Shown: piece by piece, positions 45,600 to 56,007 of the stretch
How the letters are laid out: every line of letters begins with the position of its first letter
Numbering within the stretch: the first letter of the stretch is position 1
DNA from: Bartonella rochalimae ATCC BAA-1498
Lineage (GTDB): Bacteria > Pseudomonadota > Alphaproteobacteria > Rhizobiales > Rhizobiaceae
Assembly (NCBI RefSeq): GCF_000706645.1
Contig: NZ_KL407337.1
Span: 62,001-126,000 of the forward strand
Length of the DNA: 64,000 nt
Direction of reading: 5' to 3'
Program-made: the position numbers and the translations under genes
Notes under the pieces: generated by a model
What the model was told of the DNA's origin: nothing
Seen by the model: only the letters and a program-made list of their open reading frames with translations
Databases searched by the model: none

Positions 45600-46721
45600 A
45601 TGGCAGCTTATATTATACGACGTTTTTTTTTGATTATACCAACACTTATTGGTATTTTAACAGTAACATTTATCATCGTTCAATTTACTCCAGGTGGGCC
45701 TATTGAAAATATCATTGCTCAATTACAAGGAATAGGGGGAGATGGTACAGGGCGTATAGCAGGTGGTGGAGATTTTAATTTATCTTCTGATGTTATTGCT
45801 AATGGTGTTCATGTTGGGTCATTATCGTCCGGATCTTCTCAATATCGCGGTGCACAAGGATTGGATCCAGAGTTTATCACAAAACTTGAAAAACAATTTG
45901 GTTTTGATAAGCCTCCTTTGGAACGTTATTTAACAATGCTTAGTCGTTATGTGCGTTTTGATTTTGGGGAGTCTTATATACAGGGGCGTTCAGTTATTGA
46001 CCTTATTAAAGATGCATTACCTGTATCTCTTTCTCTTGGTTTTTGGCATTTATTAATTTCTTATGCTATTTCTATACCATTGGGAATTCGTAAAGCGCTC
46101 AGAGAAGGGTCTTCTTTTGATGCGTGGACAAGTACTGTTATTGTTATTGGCTATGCGATTCCAAGTTTTCTTTTTGGTATTTTTTTAATGGTTTTTTTTG
46201 CTGGGGGGTCCTTTTTCGATTGGTTTCCATTGGGCCATTTAACTTCTGATAATTTTGAGACATTATCTTTTGGAGAAAAGATTTTGGATTATTTATATCA
46301 TTTAGTTTTACCATTGACAGCGATGGTTATTTCTTCTTTTGCGACAACGACATTATTGACAAAAAATTGTTTTTTGGAAGAAATTCGCCAGCAATATGTT
46401 ATTACCGCTCGTGCTAAGGGTTTAAGTGAGCATTCAGTTCTTTATGTCCATGTATTTCGCAATGCGATTTTGGTTATCATAGCTTGTTTTCCTGCGACTT
46501 TTATGGGATCATTTTTTAGTGGATCTTTATTAATTGAAATGCTCTATTCATTAAATGGTATAGGCCTTTTAAGTTATACGTCTATTGTTAGCCGTGATTA
46601 TTCTGTTGTATTTGCTTCTCTTTATATTTTTTCGTTAATTGGTCTTATTATAAGCCTCATTTCTGATGTTGTTTATATGATGGTTGATCCACGTATTGAC
46701 TTTGATAAAAAGGACTTGTGA
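45600..46721 (+). CDS. yejB: Peptide ABC transporter permease YejB
   Basis: The 373-residue inner-membrane permease has a BPD-transport domain with the EAA-like loop ITARAKGLSEHSVLYVHVFRNA and six helices. The long loop after helix 1 (GGPIENIIAQLQG and following) is typical of YejB. The start has AAGGAA upstream. The stop overlaps yejE. The Yej system imports oligopeptides, including microcin-type and antimicrobial peptides, in other Proteobacteria. Confidence 0.93.
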   Translation: MAAYIIRRFFLIIPTLIGILTVTFIIVQFTPGGPIENIIAQLQGIGGDGTGRIAGGGDFNLSSDVIANGVHVGSLSSGSSQYRGAQGLDPEFITKLEKQFGFDKPPLERYLTMLSRYVRFDFGESYIQGRSVIDLIKDALPVSLSLGFWHLLISYAISIPLGIRKALREGSSFDAWTSTVIVIGYAIPSFLFGIFLMVFFAGGSFFDWFPLGHLTSDNFETLSFGEKILDYLYHLVLPLTAMVISSFATTTLLTKNCFLEEIRQQYVITARAKGLSEHSVLYVHVFRNAILVIIACFPATFMGSFFSGSLLIEMLYSLNGIGLLSYTSIVSRDYSVVFASLYIFSLIGLIISLISDVVYMMVDPRIDFDKKDL

Positions 46722-47860
46722 TGGAAAAGGAAAGAGACAATAGATTGTATGATGATAAATTGAAACGATGGACTTTTCTTTCTCCATTAAATGCTCGTCG
46801 TTGGCACAATTTCAAGCAGAATCGTCGCGGTTGGTGGTCGTTATGGCTCTTTTTATTTTTATGTGTTTGTTCTTTTTCAGCAGAATTTATTGCTAATGAT
46901 CGTCCGATTATTGCTTCTTATAAAGGAGAGCTTCTTTTTCCTATTTTTTTTGATTATCCTGATGAAAAATTTGGTGGAAATTTGGCTAAAACTGATTTTC
47001 GTGATCCTTTTATTCAAAATGAAATAGCCCAACATGGTTGGGCATTGTGGCCAATGGTTCGTTATTCCTATAATACGGTGGTAGGGAATAAAACTGTAGC
47101 ATTAGCGCCTCCTTTTTGGCTTCAAAGCAAAGAGGAGCGTTGTATTCATTATGCACAGGGAAGTGTTGATCCAGAGTGTACTATTCATCAATGGAATTGG
47201 CTTGGAACTGATGATTTAACGCGTGATATTTTTGCGCGAGTTTTATATGGTTTTCGTGTATCGATAATTTTTAGTATTCTTTTAACAGCTATTTCTGCAA
47301 TTATTGGTATTACAGCTGGTGCAATTCAAGGGTATTTTGGTGGTTGGATTGATTTAATTTGTCAACGCTTGATTGAAATATGGTCTTCTGTACCATCACT
47401 TTATTTAGTGATTATTATGGCTGCAGTTTTAGCGCAGGGTTTTTGGATGCTATTGGGTGTTATGCTGCTTTTTCAATGGGTCGTATTAGTTGGTGTGGTA
47501 CGGGCAGAATTTTTACGAGCACGAAATTTTACCTATATTAATGCTGCACGCGCGTTAGGCGTTCCTAATAGGATTATTATGATACGTCATTTGTTGCCTA
47601 ATGCTATGATTGCTGCTTTAACTTATTTGCCGTTTTTATTGACATCAGGGATTTCATTGTTAACATCGCTTGATTATTTAGGTTTTGGCCTTCCCCCTGG
47701 TTATGCTTCTTTAGGAGAGGTAATGCGGCAGGCTACCTCTAATTTAAATGCTCCTTGGATTGGTATCACAGGTTTTTTTGTTATTGCTGTGACATTGTCT
47801 TTGCTGGCATTTATTGGTGAAGCAGCTCGAGATGCTTTTGATCCACGAAAGATACAATAA
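46721..47860 (+). CDS. yejE: Peptide ABC transporter permease YejE
   Basis: The second permease subunit, 379 residues, has an N-terminal helix, a large periplasmic region (about 60-185) and five further helices. The EAA motif is NAARALGVPNRIIMIRHLLPNA. The large periplasmic insert is characteristic of YejE. The ATG at 46721 overlaps the yejB TGA by one base; a GTG three bases earlier is not needed. The stop overlaps yejF (TAATG). Confidence 0.94.
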   Translation: MEKERDNRLYDDKLKRWTFLSPLNARRWHNFKQNRRGWWSLWLFLFLCVCSFSAEFIANDRPIIASYKGELLFPIFFDYPDEKFGGNLAKTDFRDPFIQNEIAQHGWALWPMVRYSYNTVVGNKTVALAPPFWLQSKEERCIHYAQGSVDPECTIHQWNWLGTDDLTRDIFARVLYGFRVSIIFSILLTAISAIIGITAGAIQGYFGGWIDLICQRLIEIWSSVPSLYLVIIMAAVLAQGFWMLLGVMLLFQWVVLVGVVRAEFLRARNFTYINAARALGVPNRIIMIRHLLPNAMIAALTYLPFLLTSGISLLTSLDYLGFGLPPGYASLGEVMRQATSNLNAPWIGITGFFVIAVTLSLLAFIGEAARDAFDPRKIQ

Positions 47861-49470
47861 TGACAGAATTGCTTTCAGTCCGTGACCTTTCGGTTGCATT
47901 TTGTCAGACAGAGACAAAAAAATATATTCTTAAACAAATTTCTTTCGATGTTCGGGAAGGGGAAACAGTAGCGTTTGTTGGGGAATCAGGTTCAGGAAAG
48001 TCAATAACAGCACTCTCTATTTTACAATTATTATCTTTTTTGAAAAGGCTTGATCAATCGGGTGAAATTCTCTTTAATAATAAAGATTTAATGAAGTTGA
48101 AAGAAGAAGATTTGCGTAAAATTCGTGGCAAAGATATTGCTATGATTTTTCAAGAGCCGATGATTTCTCTTAATCCTTTACATACCGTAGAGCGTCAAAT
48201 AGGTGAAGTTCTTAGAATGCATGCAGTGATTTCTGATCAAGTATTGCGCATGCACATTATTGATTTACTGAAACAAGTAGGTATTAGTGAACCACAAAAA
48301 CGTTTGGATTCATTCCCTCATCAATTATCAGGGGGTCAACGACAACGTGTGATGATTGCAATGGCACTTGCGAATAATCCAAAATTATTGATTGCTGATG
48401 AGCCAACAACTGCATTGGATGTAACTGTTCAAGCACAAATTCTTGAATTATTAATACAGCTTAAAAAGCATCGCAAAATGTCAATGCTTTTTATTACGCA
48501 TAATTTGTCTATTGTGCGCCGTATTGCAGATCGTGTCTACGTTATGAAGGAAGGAAAAATTGTTGAAAATGGTTCAACAAATGAAATTTTTAAAAATCCT
48601 CAACATCCTTATACCAAGCAATTATTAGCAGCGGAGCCTAAAAATCATCCTCTTCAAGCTGATAATAACGCACCTATTTTGATACAAGCTCAGAAAGTAC
48701 AAGTTTGGTTTCCAATTAAGAAAGGATTGTTTCGACGGACCGTTGATTATGTAAAAGCTGTTCAGGATGTCGATGTTATAATTCGTTCTGGGAAAACGCT
48801 TGGTGTTGTAGGAGAGTCGGGATCAGGAAAAACAACATTAGGACTTGCGTTGACACGAATGCTTTCTTCTAAAGGTCAAATCATTTTTGATGGTGTAGAT
48901 ATAAGCAATTTTAATTTTAAGCAGATGCGTTCTTTGCGTCGTCATATTCAGATTGTTTTTCAAGATCCTTTTAGTTCACTTTCTCCACGGATGTCTGTCA
49001 GTGAAATTATTGCTGAGGGATTATCAATTCATGAACCTAAGCTTTCTTATTCTGATCGTAATGATCGCGTGATTGAAGCTTTGTGTGAAGTTGATCTCGA
49101 TCCTAAGACCCGTTTTCGTTATCCTCATGAGTTTTCTGGTGGACAGAGACAGCGGATTGCCCTTGCGCGCGCAATTATTCTTAAACCACGCCTTATTATG
49201 CTTGATGAACCAACATCCTCTCTTGATATGAGTGCGCAGGCACAAATTGTTGATCTTTTACGTTATTTGCAACTAAAATATCATTTAGGTTATTTATTTA
49301 TTAGTCATGACTTGAAAGTTGTTAAAGCGCTTGCCCATGAAGTGATTGTTATGCGTCATGGCAAAATAGTTGAATATAGTTCTGCTGATCGTATTTTTTC
49401 TTGTCCAAAAAATCCTTATACGCAAACTTTGATGTCTGCTGCATTTGCGTTAGAAGCTGATCGTTTATAG
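47860..49470 (+). CDS. yejF: Peptide ABC transporter ATP-binding protein YejF
   Basis: A 536-residue fusion of two ABC ATPase domains. The first has Walker A GESGSGKSITAL near residue 42 and signature LSGGQRQRV; the second, from about 275, has GESGSGKTTLGL and FSGGQRQRI. This double-domain layout is the YejF form of the Dpp/Opp ATPases. No yejA substrate-binding gene is adjacent. The 3' end overlaps the opposite-strand moeB-like gene by 55 bases. Confidence 0.94.
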   Translation: MTELLSVRDLSVAFCQTETKKYILKQISFDVREGETVAFVGESGSGKSITALSILQLLSFLKRLDQSGEILFNNKDLMKLKEEDLRKIRGKDIAMIFQEPMISLNPLHTVERQIGEVLRMHAVISDQVLRMHIIDLLKQVGISEPQKRLDSFPHQLSGGQRQRVMIAMALANNPKLLIADEPTTALDVTVQAQILELLIQLKKHRKMSMLFITHNLSIVRRIADRVYVMKEGKIVENGSTNEIFKNPQHPYTKQLLAAEPKNHPLQADNNAPILIQAQKVQVWFPIKKGLFRRTVDYVKAVQDVDVIIRSGKTLGVVGESGSGKTTLGLALTRMLSSKGQIIFDGVDISNFNFKQMRSLRRHIQIVFQDPFSSLSPRMSVSEIIAEGLSIHEPKLSYSDRNDRVIEALCEVDLDPKTRFRYPHEFSGGQRQRIALARAIILKPRLIMLDEPTSSLDMSAQAQIVDLLRYLQLKYHLGYLFISHDLKVVKALAHEVIVMRHGKIVEYSSADRIFSCPKNPYTQTLMSAAFALEADRL

Positions 49471-50204
49471 GAAATTATATCAAATTGTGCTGATAATCCG
49501 TTATAAAGAAGAAGTTTTCCTACTAAAGGTTTACCGATATTTGTGATCAATTTAATTGCTTCCATTGCTTGTAATGTACCGATAACTCCAGGCAAGGCAC
49601 CGATGATTCCAGTTTCAGCACATGTCGGTGTCGTATCTGGAGCTGGTGGATTAGGAAATAAATCCCGATAGTGTGGATTATTGTCTTTATAAGGCATAAG
49701 TACTGTTAGTGAACCTTTGAATCGGTGTATAGCTCCGCTTATTAAAGGCTTAGAACATTGGGCAGCATGATCTGCAAGGAGATAGCGCGTGGAAAAATTA
49801 TCGCTACCATCAATAATGATGTGATAGGCGTTAAGCAGTTGATCCACATTATTTTCATTCAGTCGAAAGTTGTATTTTTTAACTTTAATATGAGGGTTTA
49901 TTGCTTTTATTGTTGTTTCTGCACTGATGGTTTTGTATTGGTTAATTGTGTTTGTGCTGTGAATAACTTGACGTTGTAAATTGGATAATGAAACAATGTC
50001 ATCATCAACAATTCCAATAGTTCCAACCCCTGCTGCAGCAAGATAGAGTAAGACAGGAGCTCCAAGACCACCTATACCAATGACAAGAACACGTGCAGTT
50101 TTAAGTCTTTGTTGTCCTATTCCACCAATTTCAGGGAGGATGATATGGCGTGCGTAGCGTTCGATTTCTTCTTTACTTAATTTTTTATCACTTTCTTTTA
50201 TCAT
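49416..50204 (-). CDS. MoeB/ThiF/HesA-family adenylyltransferase
   Basis: A 262-residue E1-like enzyme that adenylates the C-terminal Gly of a MoaD/ThiS-type sulfur carrier. It has GIGGLGAPVLLYLAAAGVG as nucleotide-binding motif, the Arg in SNLQRQVIH and IDGSDNFSTRYLLAD. The zinc-binding Cys-x2-Cys pairs of E. coli MoeB are not visible (one Cys in PTCAETG), so it may be a zinc-free member. Convergent with yejF, sharing 55 bases. I cannot tell molybdopterin from thiamine function from sequence. Confidence 0.85.
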   Translation of the reverse strand: MIKESDKKLSKEEIERYARHIILPEIGGIGQQRLKTARVLVIGIGGLGAPVLLYLAAAGVGTIGIVDDDIVSLSNLQRQVIHSTNTINQYKTISAETTIKAINPHIKVKKYNFRLNENNVDQLLNAYHIIIDGSDNFSTRYLLADHAAQCSKPLISGAIHRFKGSLTVLMPYKDNNPHYRDLFPNPPAPDTTPTCAETGIIGALPGVIGTLQAMEAIKLITNIGKPLVGKLLLYNGLSAQFDIISYKRSASNANAADIKVCV

Positions 50205-50292
50205 AGGCTCTCTCTTGTCATAGTTTCCTTTACTGTTTAATAAATTTATGTTTGCTTGACCAGTTGGCAGTCAGCGGTAGGAGGTTTTATTA

Positions 50293-51231
50293 ATGAAAAT
50301 TGCTATTCAGATGGATCATATTGCGATGATTAAGATCCGAGGAGATACTACGTTTGCACTTGCTTTGGCAGCTCAAGAACGTGGACATTCTCTTTTCCAT
50401 TATACACCGGATTCCTTATTTATACGTGATGGGTGTGTGATTGCTCAGTTAGAGCCACTAACTGTACGTGATGAAGAAGGATCTCATTACCAATTAGGTG
50501 AGTCTGTACGTACGGAATTAATGGATATGGATGTGGTTTTGTTACGACAAGATCCACCTTTTGATATGCATTATATCACTACCACTCATTTTTTAGAACG
50601 TATTCATCCTAAAACACTAGTTGTGAACGATCCAATGTGGGTGCGTAATAGTCCGGAAAAGATTTTTGTGACTGAATTCTTTGATTTAATGCCCGAGACA
50701 ATCATTACAAAGGATATTGAAGAAATAAAGGCATTTAGATCTAGATTTGGCGATATCATTCTTAAGCCACTTTATGGGAATGGAGGGGCGGGTGTTTTTC
50801 ATTTAAAACATGACGATCGCAATTTCGCATCACTGGTCGAAATGTTTGAAAAAAGTTATAAAGAGCCTTTTATTGTGCAGCGTTATTTAGAGGGCGTACG
50901 AAGGGGAGATAAACGAATTATTTTGCTTGATGGTGAGCCAGTTGGGGCAATTAATCGAATTCCTACAGCTACCGATGTTCGTTCTAATATTCATGTTGGA
51001 GGTCATGTAGAATATATTGGTTTGACAGAACGTGATTATGAAATTTGTGCACGTATTGGCCCATCTTTAAAAAAACGTGGTTTGCTTCTTGTAGGAATTG
51101 ATGTGATTGGGGACTATATAACAGAAATCAATGTTACATCTCCTACAGGAGTTCGTGAAATTAAACGCTTTGGAGGCGCAGATATCGCTTCTCTTTTTTG
51201 GGATATTGTTGAACTTAAACGCTTAAATTAA
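50293..51231 (+). CDS. gshB: Glutathione synthetase
   Basis: GshB joins gamma-glutamylcysteine and glycine in an ATP-dependent reaction. The 312-residue ATP-grasp enzyme has [10 protein letters not shown] at the start, [33 protein letters not shown] and the C-terminal [18 protein letters not shown]. All are family hallmarks. AGGAGG precedes the ATG. Length is normal. Confidence 0.97.
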   Translation: MKIAIQMDHIAMIKIRGDTTFALALAAQERGHSLFHYTPDSLFIRDGCVIAQLEPLTVRDEEGSHYQLGESVRTELMDMDVVLLRQDPPFDMHYITTTHFLERIHPKTLVVNDPMWVRNSPEKIFVTEFFDLMPETIITKDIEEIKAFRSRFGDIILKPLYGNGGAGVFHLKHDDRNFASLVEMFEKSYKEPFIVQRYLEGVRRGDKRIILLDGEPVGAINRIPTATDVRSNIHVGGHVEYIGLTERDYEICARIGPSLKKRGLLLVGIDVIGDYITEINVTSPTGVREIKRFGGADIASLFWDIVELKRLN

Positions 51232-51332
51232 AAATGACTATAACATAGTTTATCATATGACTGATATGAATTAATTTTGTATGTTACGGTAATGCAACGA
51301 TAGATCTTGAATTAAATTTAAAGGAATTATAA

Positions 51333-52379
51333 ATGAGGAAATTGTTATCAATTGGAATAGGGTTTATTTCCTCTATTATATTATTGGTTGATATTAGTTA
51401 TGCTCGCAATCGAGTTCATATTGTAGGTTCATCGACAGTTTTGCCTTATGGGAAAATTGTTGCTGAGGTCTTTGGAGAAATGTACTCTGATTTTAAAGTT
51501 CCTGTTATTGAATCGGGAGGTTCAGGAGCTGGTATTAAGGAATTCTGTCGTGGTATTGGGAAGAAAACAGTTGATATTGTTCATACTTCGCGAGCAATGA
51601 AATCAGATGAATTACGATCTTGTTTTGATGCTGGCGTAAAGGATATTGAAGAAATGCGTATTGGGTATGATGGCATTGTTTTTGCGACAGATATCAATGG
51701 TCCTGATTGGAAATTGCAGCCAGTGGATTTGTATAGAGCATTAGCTGCGCAGGTTATTGTGGATGGAAAATTGCAACCAAATAAATTTATGAAATGGAGT
51801 GCAGTCAATAGTGATCTTCCTGATTGGACAATTACAGCTTATATTCCTGGTGAAAAGCATGGAACTCGTGAAGTTCTTGAAGAAAAAGTGCTTTCTATTG
51901 GCTGTAAAGCCAGTGGTGCAGTTGAGCAGATGAAGGCTTTGGGAATGAGTGATAAGGCTATTAATGCTACTTGTATTGCTGTCCGTAAAGATGGAAAAGT
52001 TATTGATATCGATGGTGATTATTCTGAGACATTTGCTCGTCTTACTTCTTCTAAAACAGGAATTGGGGTTTTTGGTTTGTTTTTTTATGAAAACAATGCA
52101 GATAAACTTAAGGTTGCATCTATTAATGGTATTTATCCAACTGTTGAAACAATTTCTGATGGTACATATTTGATTGCACGTCCGTTGTTTTTCTATGTTA
52201 AGAAATTGCATTTAAACATTGTACCAGGTATGCAAGAATATGTTGATTTCTTTCTTTCTGATCAAATGATTGGTTTACATAGTCCATTAACTGAATATGG
52301 TTTAGTTCCTCTTTCTGAAAGAGAAAGACAGCTGCAACGAGATGCTTTTTCTTCTGGTAAAGTCATGGTTTTGCAGTAA
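51333..52379 (+). CDS. pstS: Phosphate ABC transporter substrate-binding protein
   Basis: A 348-residue periplasmic protein with a signal peptide ending near SYA. The phosphate-binding residues occur in VGSSTVLPYGKIVAEVF and ESGGSGAGIKEFC. It carries phosphate to PstCA. AAAGGAATT precedes the ATG. I found no clear Pho box in the ~100 bases upstream. It is the first gene of pstSCAB-phoU. Confidence 0.96.
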   Translation: MRKLLSIGIGFISSIILLVDISYARNRVHIVGSSTVLPYGKIVAEVFGEMYSDFKVPVIESGGSGAGIKEFCRGIGKKTVDIVHTSRAMKSDELRSCFDAGVKDIEEMRIGYDGIVFATDINGPDWKLQPVDLYRALAAQVIVDGKLQPNKFMKWSAVNSDLPDWTITAYIPGEKHGTREVLEEKVLSIGCKASGAVEQMKALGMSDKAINATCIAVRKDGKVIDIDGDYSETFARLTSSKTGIGVFGLFFYENNADKLKVASINGIYPTVETISDGTYLIARPLFFYVKKLHLNIVPGMQEYVDFFLSDQMIGLHSPLTEYGLVPLSERERQLQRDAFSSGKVMVLQ

Positions 52380-52441
52380 TTTTTTATATTGATGATGTGG
52401 AATTATTTTATGTTTCTTTTTTACAGAAATTGAAAAACAAG

Positions 52442-53890
52442 ATGGCTATTTCTTTCATTATTTTTCTCTTGTTGACTTTTAGTATCATTGGCTTTTGCAT
52501 TTCTTATATGCGAGCGCGTTGCCTTGAACGTTCAGGATTTAAGATGCATTCTCGTGCACATTATTATGGTTGGTGGACATTTTTAATAACTATTATTCCA
52601 GCTCTGATTTTTTTAATTTTTTGGAATGTTGGTAGTTCTGCTTATTTGGAATATATTGTTTCACGAGAGTTGGAAGCTCATATAGTGTCTATGATAGAAA
52701 TAGATAAGCATGGGCTTATCCGCGGGTTAATCAAAATGATGCCTCACTTTAAAGGAGCTCTTACCGCTACTTTATATGAGGATGTGAGAGCTCAATTGTT
52801 AGTGCAAGGATTTGTTTTGCCCGTAACAGTGCCAGATTATATATTGAAAATTACAGAGTTATGGCATTTTTTTTATGATAAATTGCAATTTATTGGTCAT
52901 ATTTTGTTTTCTATTATTACATTTTTCTGTTTTATTTTTGGTATTATGCAAGTTTCTCCGCGCCAACGTGCCCGTAATAAAGTTGAGCGTTTGATTATTA
53001 TTGGATTGGTTTGTGCATCTACAATTGCTATTTTAACAACGGTTGGTATTGTGGTTTCTATGTTTTTTCAAACAATGAATTTCTTTCAATCTGTGTCATT
53101 ATCAAATTTCTTTTTGGGGACAGTATGGGATCCCCGTTTTTCAATGAATCATGCAGAAAATAGTGTGGGACAATTTGGTTTAATACCATTATTAGCTGGT
53201 ACGCTTTATATTGCTTTTATTGCTATGCTTTTTGCTGTACCTGTTGGGTTATTTGCTGCTCTTTATATGGCTGAATATGCTTCAATTCGATTACGGTCGA
53301 TTGTGAAACCATTAGTAGAAGTACTTGCTGGCATCCCAACTATTGTGTACGGTTTCTTTGCTTTGAAGATTGTTGGGCCTTTTTTGCACAATCTTTCACT
53401 GTCTCTTTCTGGTGGGGTTAGTTTTATTATGGCTCAAAGTGTTTTGACGGCTGGTATTGTTATGGGAATTATGTTGATTCCTTTTGTTTCATCTTTATCA
53501 GATGATATTATTACTGCTGTTCCACGTTTTTTACGTGAAGGTTCTTATGGTTTAGGAGCAACACAATCTGAAACAATTAAAAAAGTAGTTATACCAGCTG
53601 CTCTTCCTGGGATTATGGGAGCACTTCTGTTGACTGCATCACGGGCAATTGGAGAGACAATGATTGTGGTATTGGCAGCTGGTGTTGCTGCAAATTTTAC
53701 TTTTAATCCATTTGAAGCGATGACAACAATGACGGTTAAAATTGTTAATCAATTAACGGGTGATTTTGAGTTTAATTCTCCACAGACACTTGTAGCTTTT
53801 GCTTTGGGAATGACACTTTTTATTCTGACTCTTTTAATGAATATTTTAGCTCTTTATATAGTACGTAGATATCAGGAACGATATGAATGA
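52442..53890 (+). CDS. pstC: Phosphate ABC transporter permease PstC
   Basis: The 482-residue permease has two extra helices and a large loop at the N-terminus (about 1-200) before the six-helix domain, the long form typical of alphaproteobacteria. The EAA-type loop is YGLGATQSETIKKVVIPAALPGI. An in-frame GTG at 52397 would add 15 residues; the ATG at 52442 gives the more usual hydrophobic start. The stop overlaps pstA (ATGA). Confidence 0.94.
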   Translation: MAISFIIFLLLTFSIIGFCISYMRARCLERSGFKMHSRAHYYGWWTFLITIIPALIFLIFWNVGSSAYLEYIVSRELEAHIVSMIEIDKHGLIRGLIKMMPHFKGALTATLYEDVRAQLLVQGFVLPVTVPDYILKITELWHFFYDKLQFIGHILFSIITFFCFIFGIMQVSPRQRARNKVERLIIIGLVCASTIAILTTVGIVVSMFFQTMNFFQSVSLSNFFLGTVWDPRFSMNHAENSVGQFGLIPLLAGTLYIAFIAMLFAVPVGLFAALYMAEYASIRLRSIVKPLVEVLAGIPTIVYGFFALKIVGPFLHNLSLSLSGGVSFIMAQSVLTAGIVMGIMLIPFVSSLSDDIITAVPRFLREGSYGLGATQSETIKKVVIPAALPGIMGALLLTASRAIGETMIVVLAAGVAANFTFNPFEAMTTMTVKIVNQLTGDFEFNSPQTLVAFALGMTLFILTLLMNILALYIVRRYQERYE

Positions 53891-55179
53891 GTGAAGCTTT
53901 TTTTTCGCATCGTCGTAATATTGACCTTAAAGGTCGTTATCGAGCTGAACGCCGTTTTCGTATTTATGGTTTAAGTGCTATCTTTATTAGTTTGTTTTTT
54001 TTGGCAATTCTTTTATGGTCTATTGTTAGTCAAGGTTATACAGCTTTTTTTCAAAGTGAGATGATTTTATCAGTTTATTTGGATGAAAAAGTGATTGACC
54101 CTAGTGGTCAGCGTGAGAGTAATCCAAAGATATTAGTAACTGCTAATTATCCACTTCTTGTACAGAATGCTTTGGCAACAAAACTTGGGGTCGATCTCAA
54201 TCATCAGATATCTATGCGTAATGTTAACCGTATGTTTTCGCAGAGTGTTCGTGTTCAGTTGCGTGATATAGTGGTGAAAAATCCTCATTTAATTGGAACA
54301 ACGCAAAAAGTTAAAGTTTTAGCTGCGTCAGATATTGATTCAGCATATAAGGGGCAGATTAATTTACATGTACCAGAAAAAAATCGTAAAATTTCTGATC
54401 AACAGATACAATGGATGAAATATTTAATTAATGACGGTACTCTTTATAAGACTTTCAACCGTCATTTTTTTACATTTGGTGCATCAAGTCGTCCTGAGAC
54501 TTCGGGTTTAGGTGTCGCGATGATTGGTTCTCTTTATATGATGATTATTGTTTTAGTAATTTCATTACCAATAGGGATAGCGACAGCTCTTTATCTTGAA
54601 GAATATGCACGAAAAAATAAATTCACAGATTTTATTGAAATTAATATTAATAATCTTGCTGCTGTTCCTTCGATTGTTTTTGGTCTTCTAGGACTTGCTG
54701 TTTTTATCAATTTTATGGGGATGCCGCGTTCAGCATCATTTGTTGGAGGGCTTGTTTTGGCTCTTATGACATTACCAACAATTATTATTGCTACGCGTTC
54801 TGCTTTACGAGCTGTTCCATTCTCTATTCGTGCAGGAGCTTTAGGGTTGGGTGCATCGAAGACGCAAATGGTTTTTCATCATGTGATTCCTTTAGCAGCT
54901 CCTGGTATTCTGACAGGCACAATTATTGGTTTGGCTCAAGCACTGGGTGAGACAGCGCCTTTGCTTTTGATTGGGATGGTTGCTTTTGTTGTGGATATTC
55001 CCATTACGCCAATGGATCCAGCAACAGCTTTGCCTGTTCAAATTTTTATGTGGGCAAGTGAAGCAGAGCGTTCTTTTGTGGAGAAGACATCAGGTGCTAT
55101 TATTATATTAATGATTTTTCTCATTTTTATGAATATTGCAGCTGTTCTTTTACGCCGGCGGTTTGAACGACGTTGGTAA
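53887..55179 (+). CDS. pstA: Phosphate ABC transporter permease PstA
   Basis: The partner permease, 430 residues, has an N-terminal helix (about 27-50), a soluble loop (to about 205) and then six helices. Its coupling motif is ALGLGASKTQMVFHHVIPLAAPGI. It forms the channel with PstC. The ATG is fixed by the overlap with pstC. pstB follows after a short gap. Confidence 0.95.
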   Translation: MSEAFFSHRRNIDLKGRYRAERRFRIYGLSAIFISLFFLAILLWSIVSQGYTAFFQSEMILSVYLDEKVIDPSGQRESNPKILVTANYPLLVQNALATKLGVDLNHQISMRNVNRMFSQSVRVQLRDIVVKNPHLIGTTQKVKVLAASDIDSAYKGQINLHVPEKNRKISDQQIQWMKYLINDGTLYKTFNRHFFTFGASSRPETSGLGVAMIGSLYMMIIVLVISLPIGIATALYLEEYARKNKFTDFIEININNLAAVPSIVFGLLGLAVFINFMGMPRSASFVGGLVLALMTLPTIIIATRSALRAVPFSIRAGALGLGASKTQMVFHHVIPLAAPGILTGTIIGLAQALGETAPLLLIGMVAFVVDIPITPMDPATALPVQIFMWASEAERSFVEKTSGAIIILMIFLIFMNIAAVLLRRRFERRW

Positions 55180-55194
55180 TTTTTGAGAGAGTTG

Positions 55195-55980
55195 ATGCAT
55201 AACACTAAGGTTGAATCGAGTATGAAGATCAAAATGCGTGGTCAAGATGTTCGTGTTTTTTACGGAAAGAAAGAAGTTATTCACGGCATTACTCTTGATA
55301 TTATCGAACATCAAGTCACTGCATTAATTGGGCCTTCAGGTTGTGGAAAATCGACTTTTTTACGATGTTTTAACCGTATGAATGATACAATTGAAGGCGC
55401 CAAAGTAACAGGTTTGATTACTTTAGATGAGGAGGATATTTATACCTCACGTATTGATGTTGTAGAGTTACGTGCGCGTGTTGGAATGGTTTTTCAGAAA
55501 CCTAATCCTTTTCCAAAATCTATTTTTGAGAATGTTGCTTATGGACCGCGTATTCACGGTTTAGCGAAATCTCGTGTTGAATTGCAGGAGATTGTTGAAA
55601 AAAGCTTGATACAAGCGGGATTATTCGAAGAAGTGAAAGATCGCCTTCATATGCCAGGAACAAGTTTATCAGGCGGACAACAACAACGTTTATGTATTGC
55701 ACGTGCTATTGCTGTAAGTCCTGAAGTTATATTGATGGATGAGCCCTGTTCAGCTCTTGATCCAATTGCAACGGCACGTATTGAAGAGCTGATCGATGCG
55801 TTGAGACAAAGTTATACAATTGTGATTGTGACACACTCTATGCAGCAGGCGGCACGTGTTTCTCAATATACGGCTATGTTTCATGTAGGGCACTTGGTAG
55901 AAGTTGGCGCAACAGAAATGATGTTTACATCACCAAAAGAGCAACAGACGCAGGATTATATTACTGGACGTTTTGGGTAA
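55195..55980 (+). CDS. pstB: Phosphate ABC transporter ATP-binding protein
   Basis: The ATPase of the Pst system. It has Walker [14 protein letters not shown], the PstB-specific [23 protein letters not shown] and the signature [16 protein letters not shown]. An upstream TTG (55183) is possible, but the ATG at 55195 behind GAGAG is more likely (261 residues). Full length. Confidence 0.97.
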   Translation: MHNTKVESSMKIKMRGQDVRVFYGKKEVIHGITLDIIEHQVTALIGPSGCGKSTFLRCFNRMNDTIEGAKVTGLITLDEEDIYTSRIDVVELRARVGMVFQKPNPFPKSIFENVAYGPRIHGLAKSRVELQEIVEKSLIQAGLFEEVKDRLHMPGTSLSGGQQQRLCIARAIAVSPEVILMDEPCSALDPIATARIEELIDALRQSYTIVIVTHSMQQAARVSQYTAMFHVGHLVEVGATEMMFTSPKEQQTQDYITGRFG

Positions 55981-56007
55981 GTGAATTGAAGGGTATAAGG
56001 GACTATC

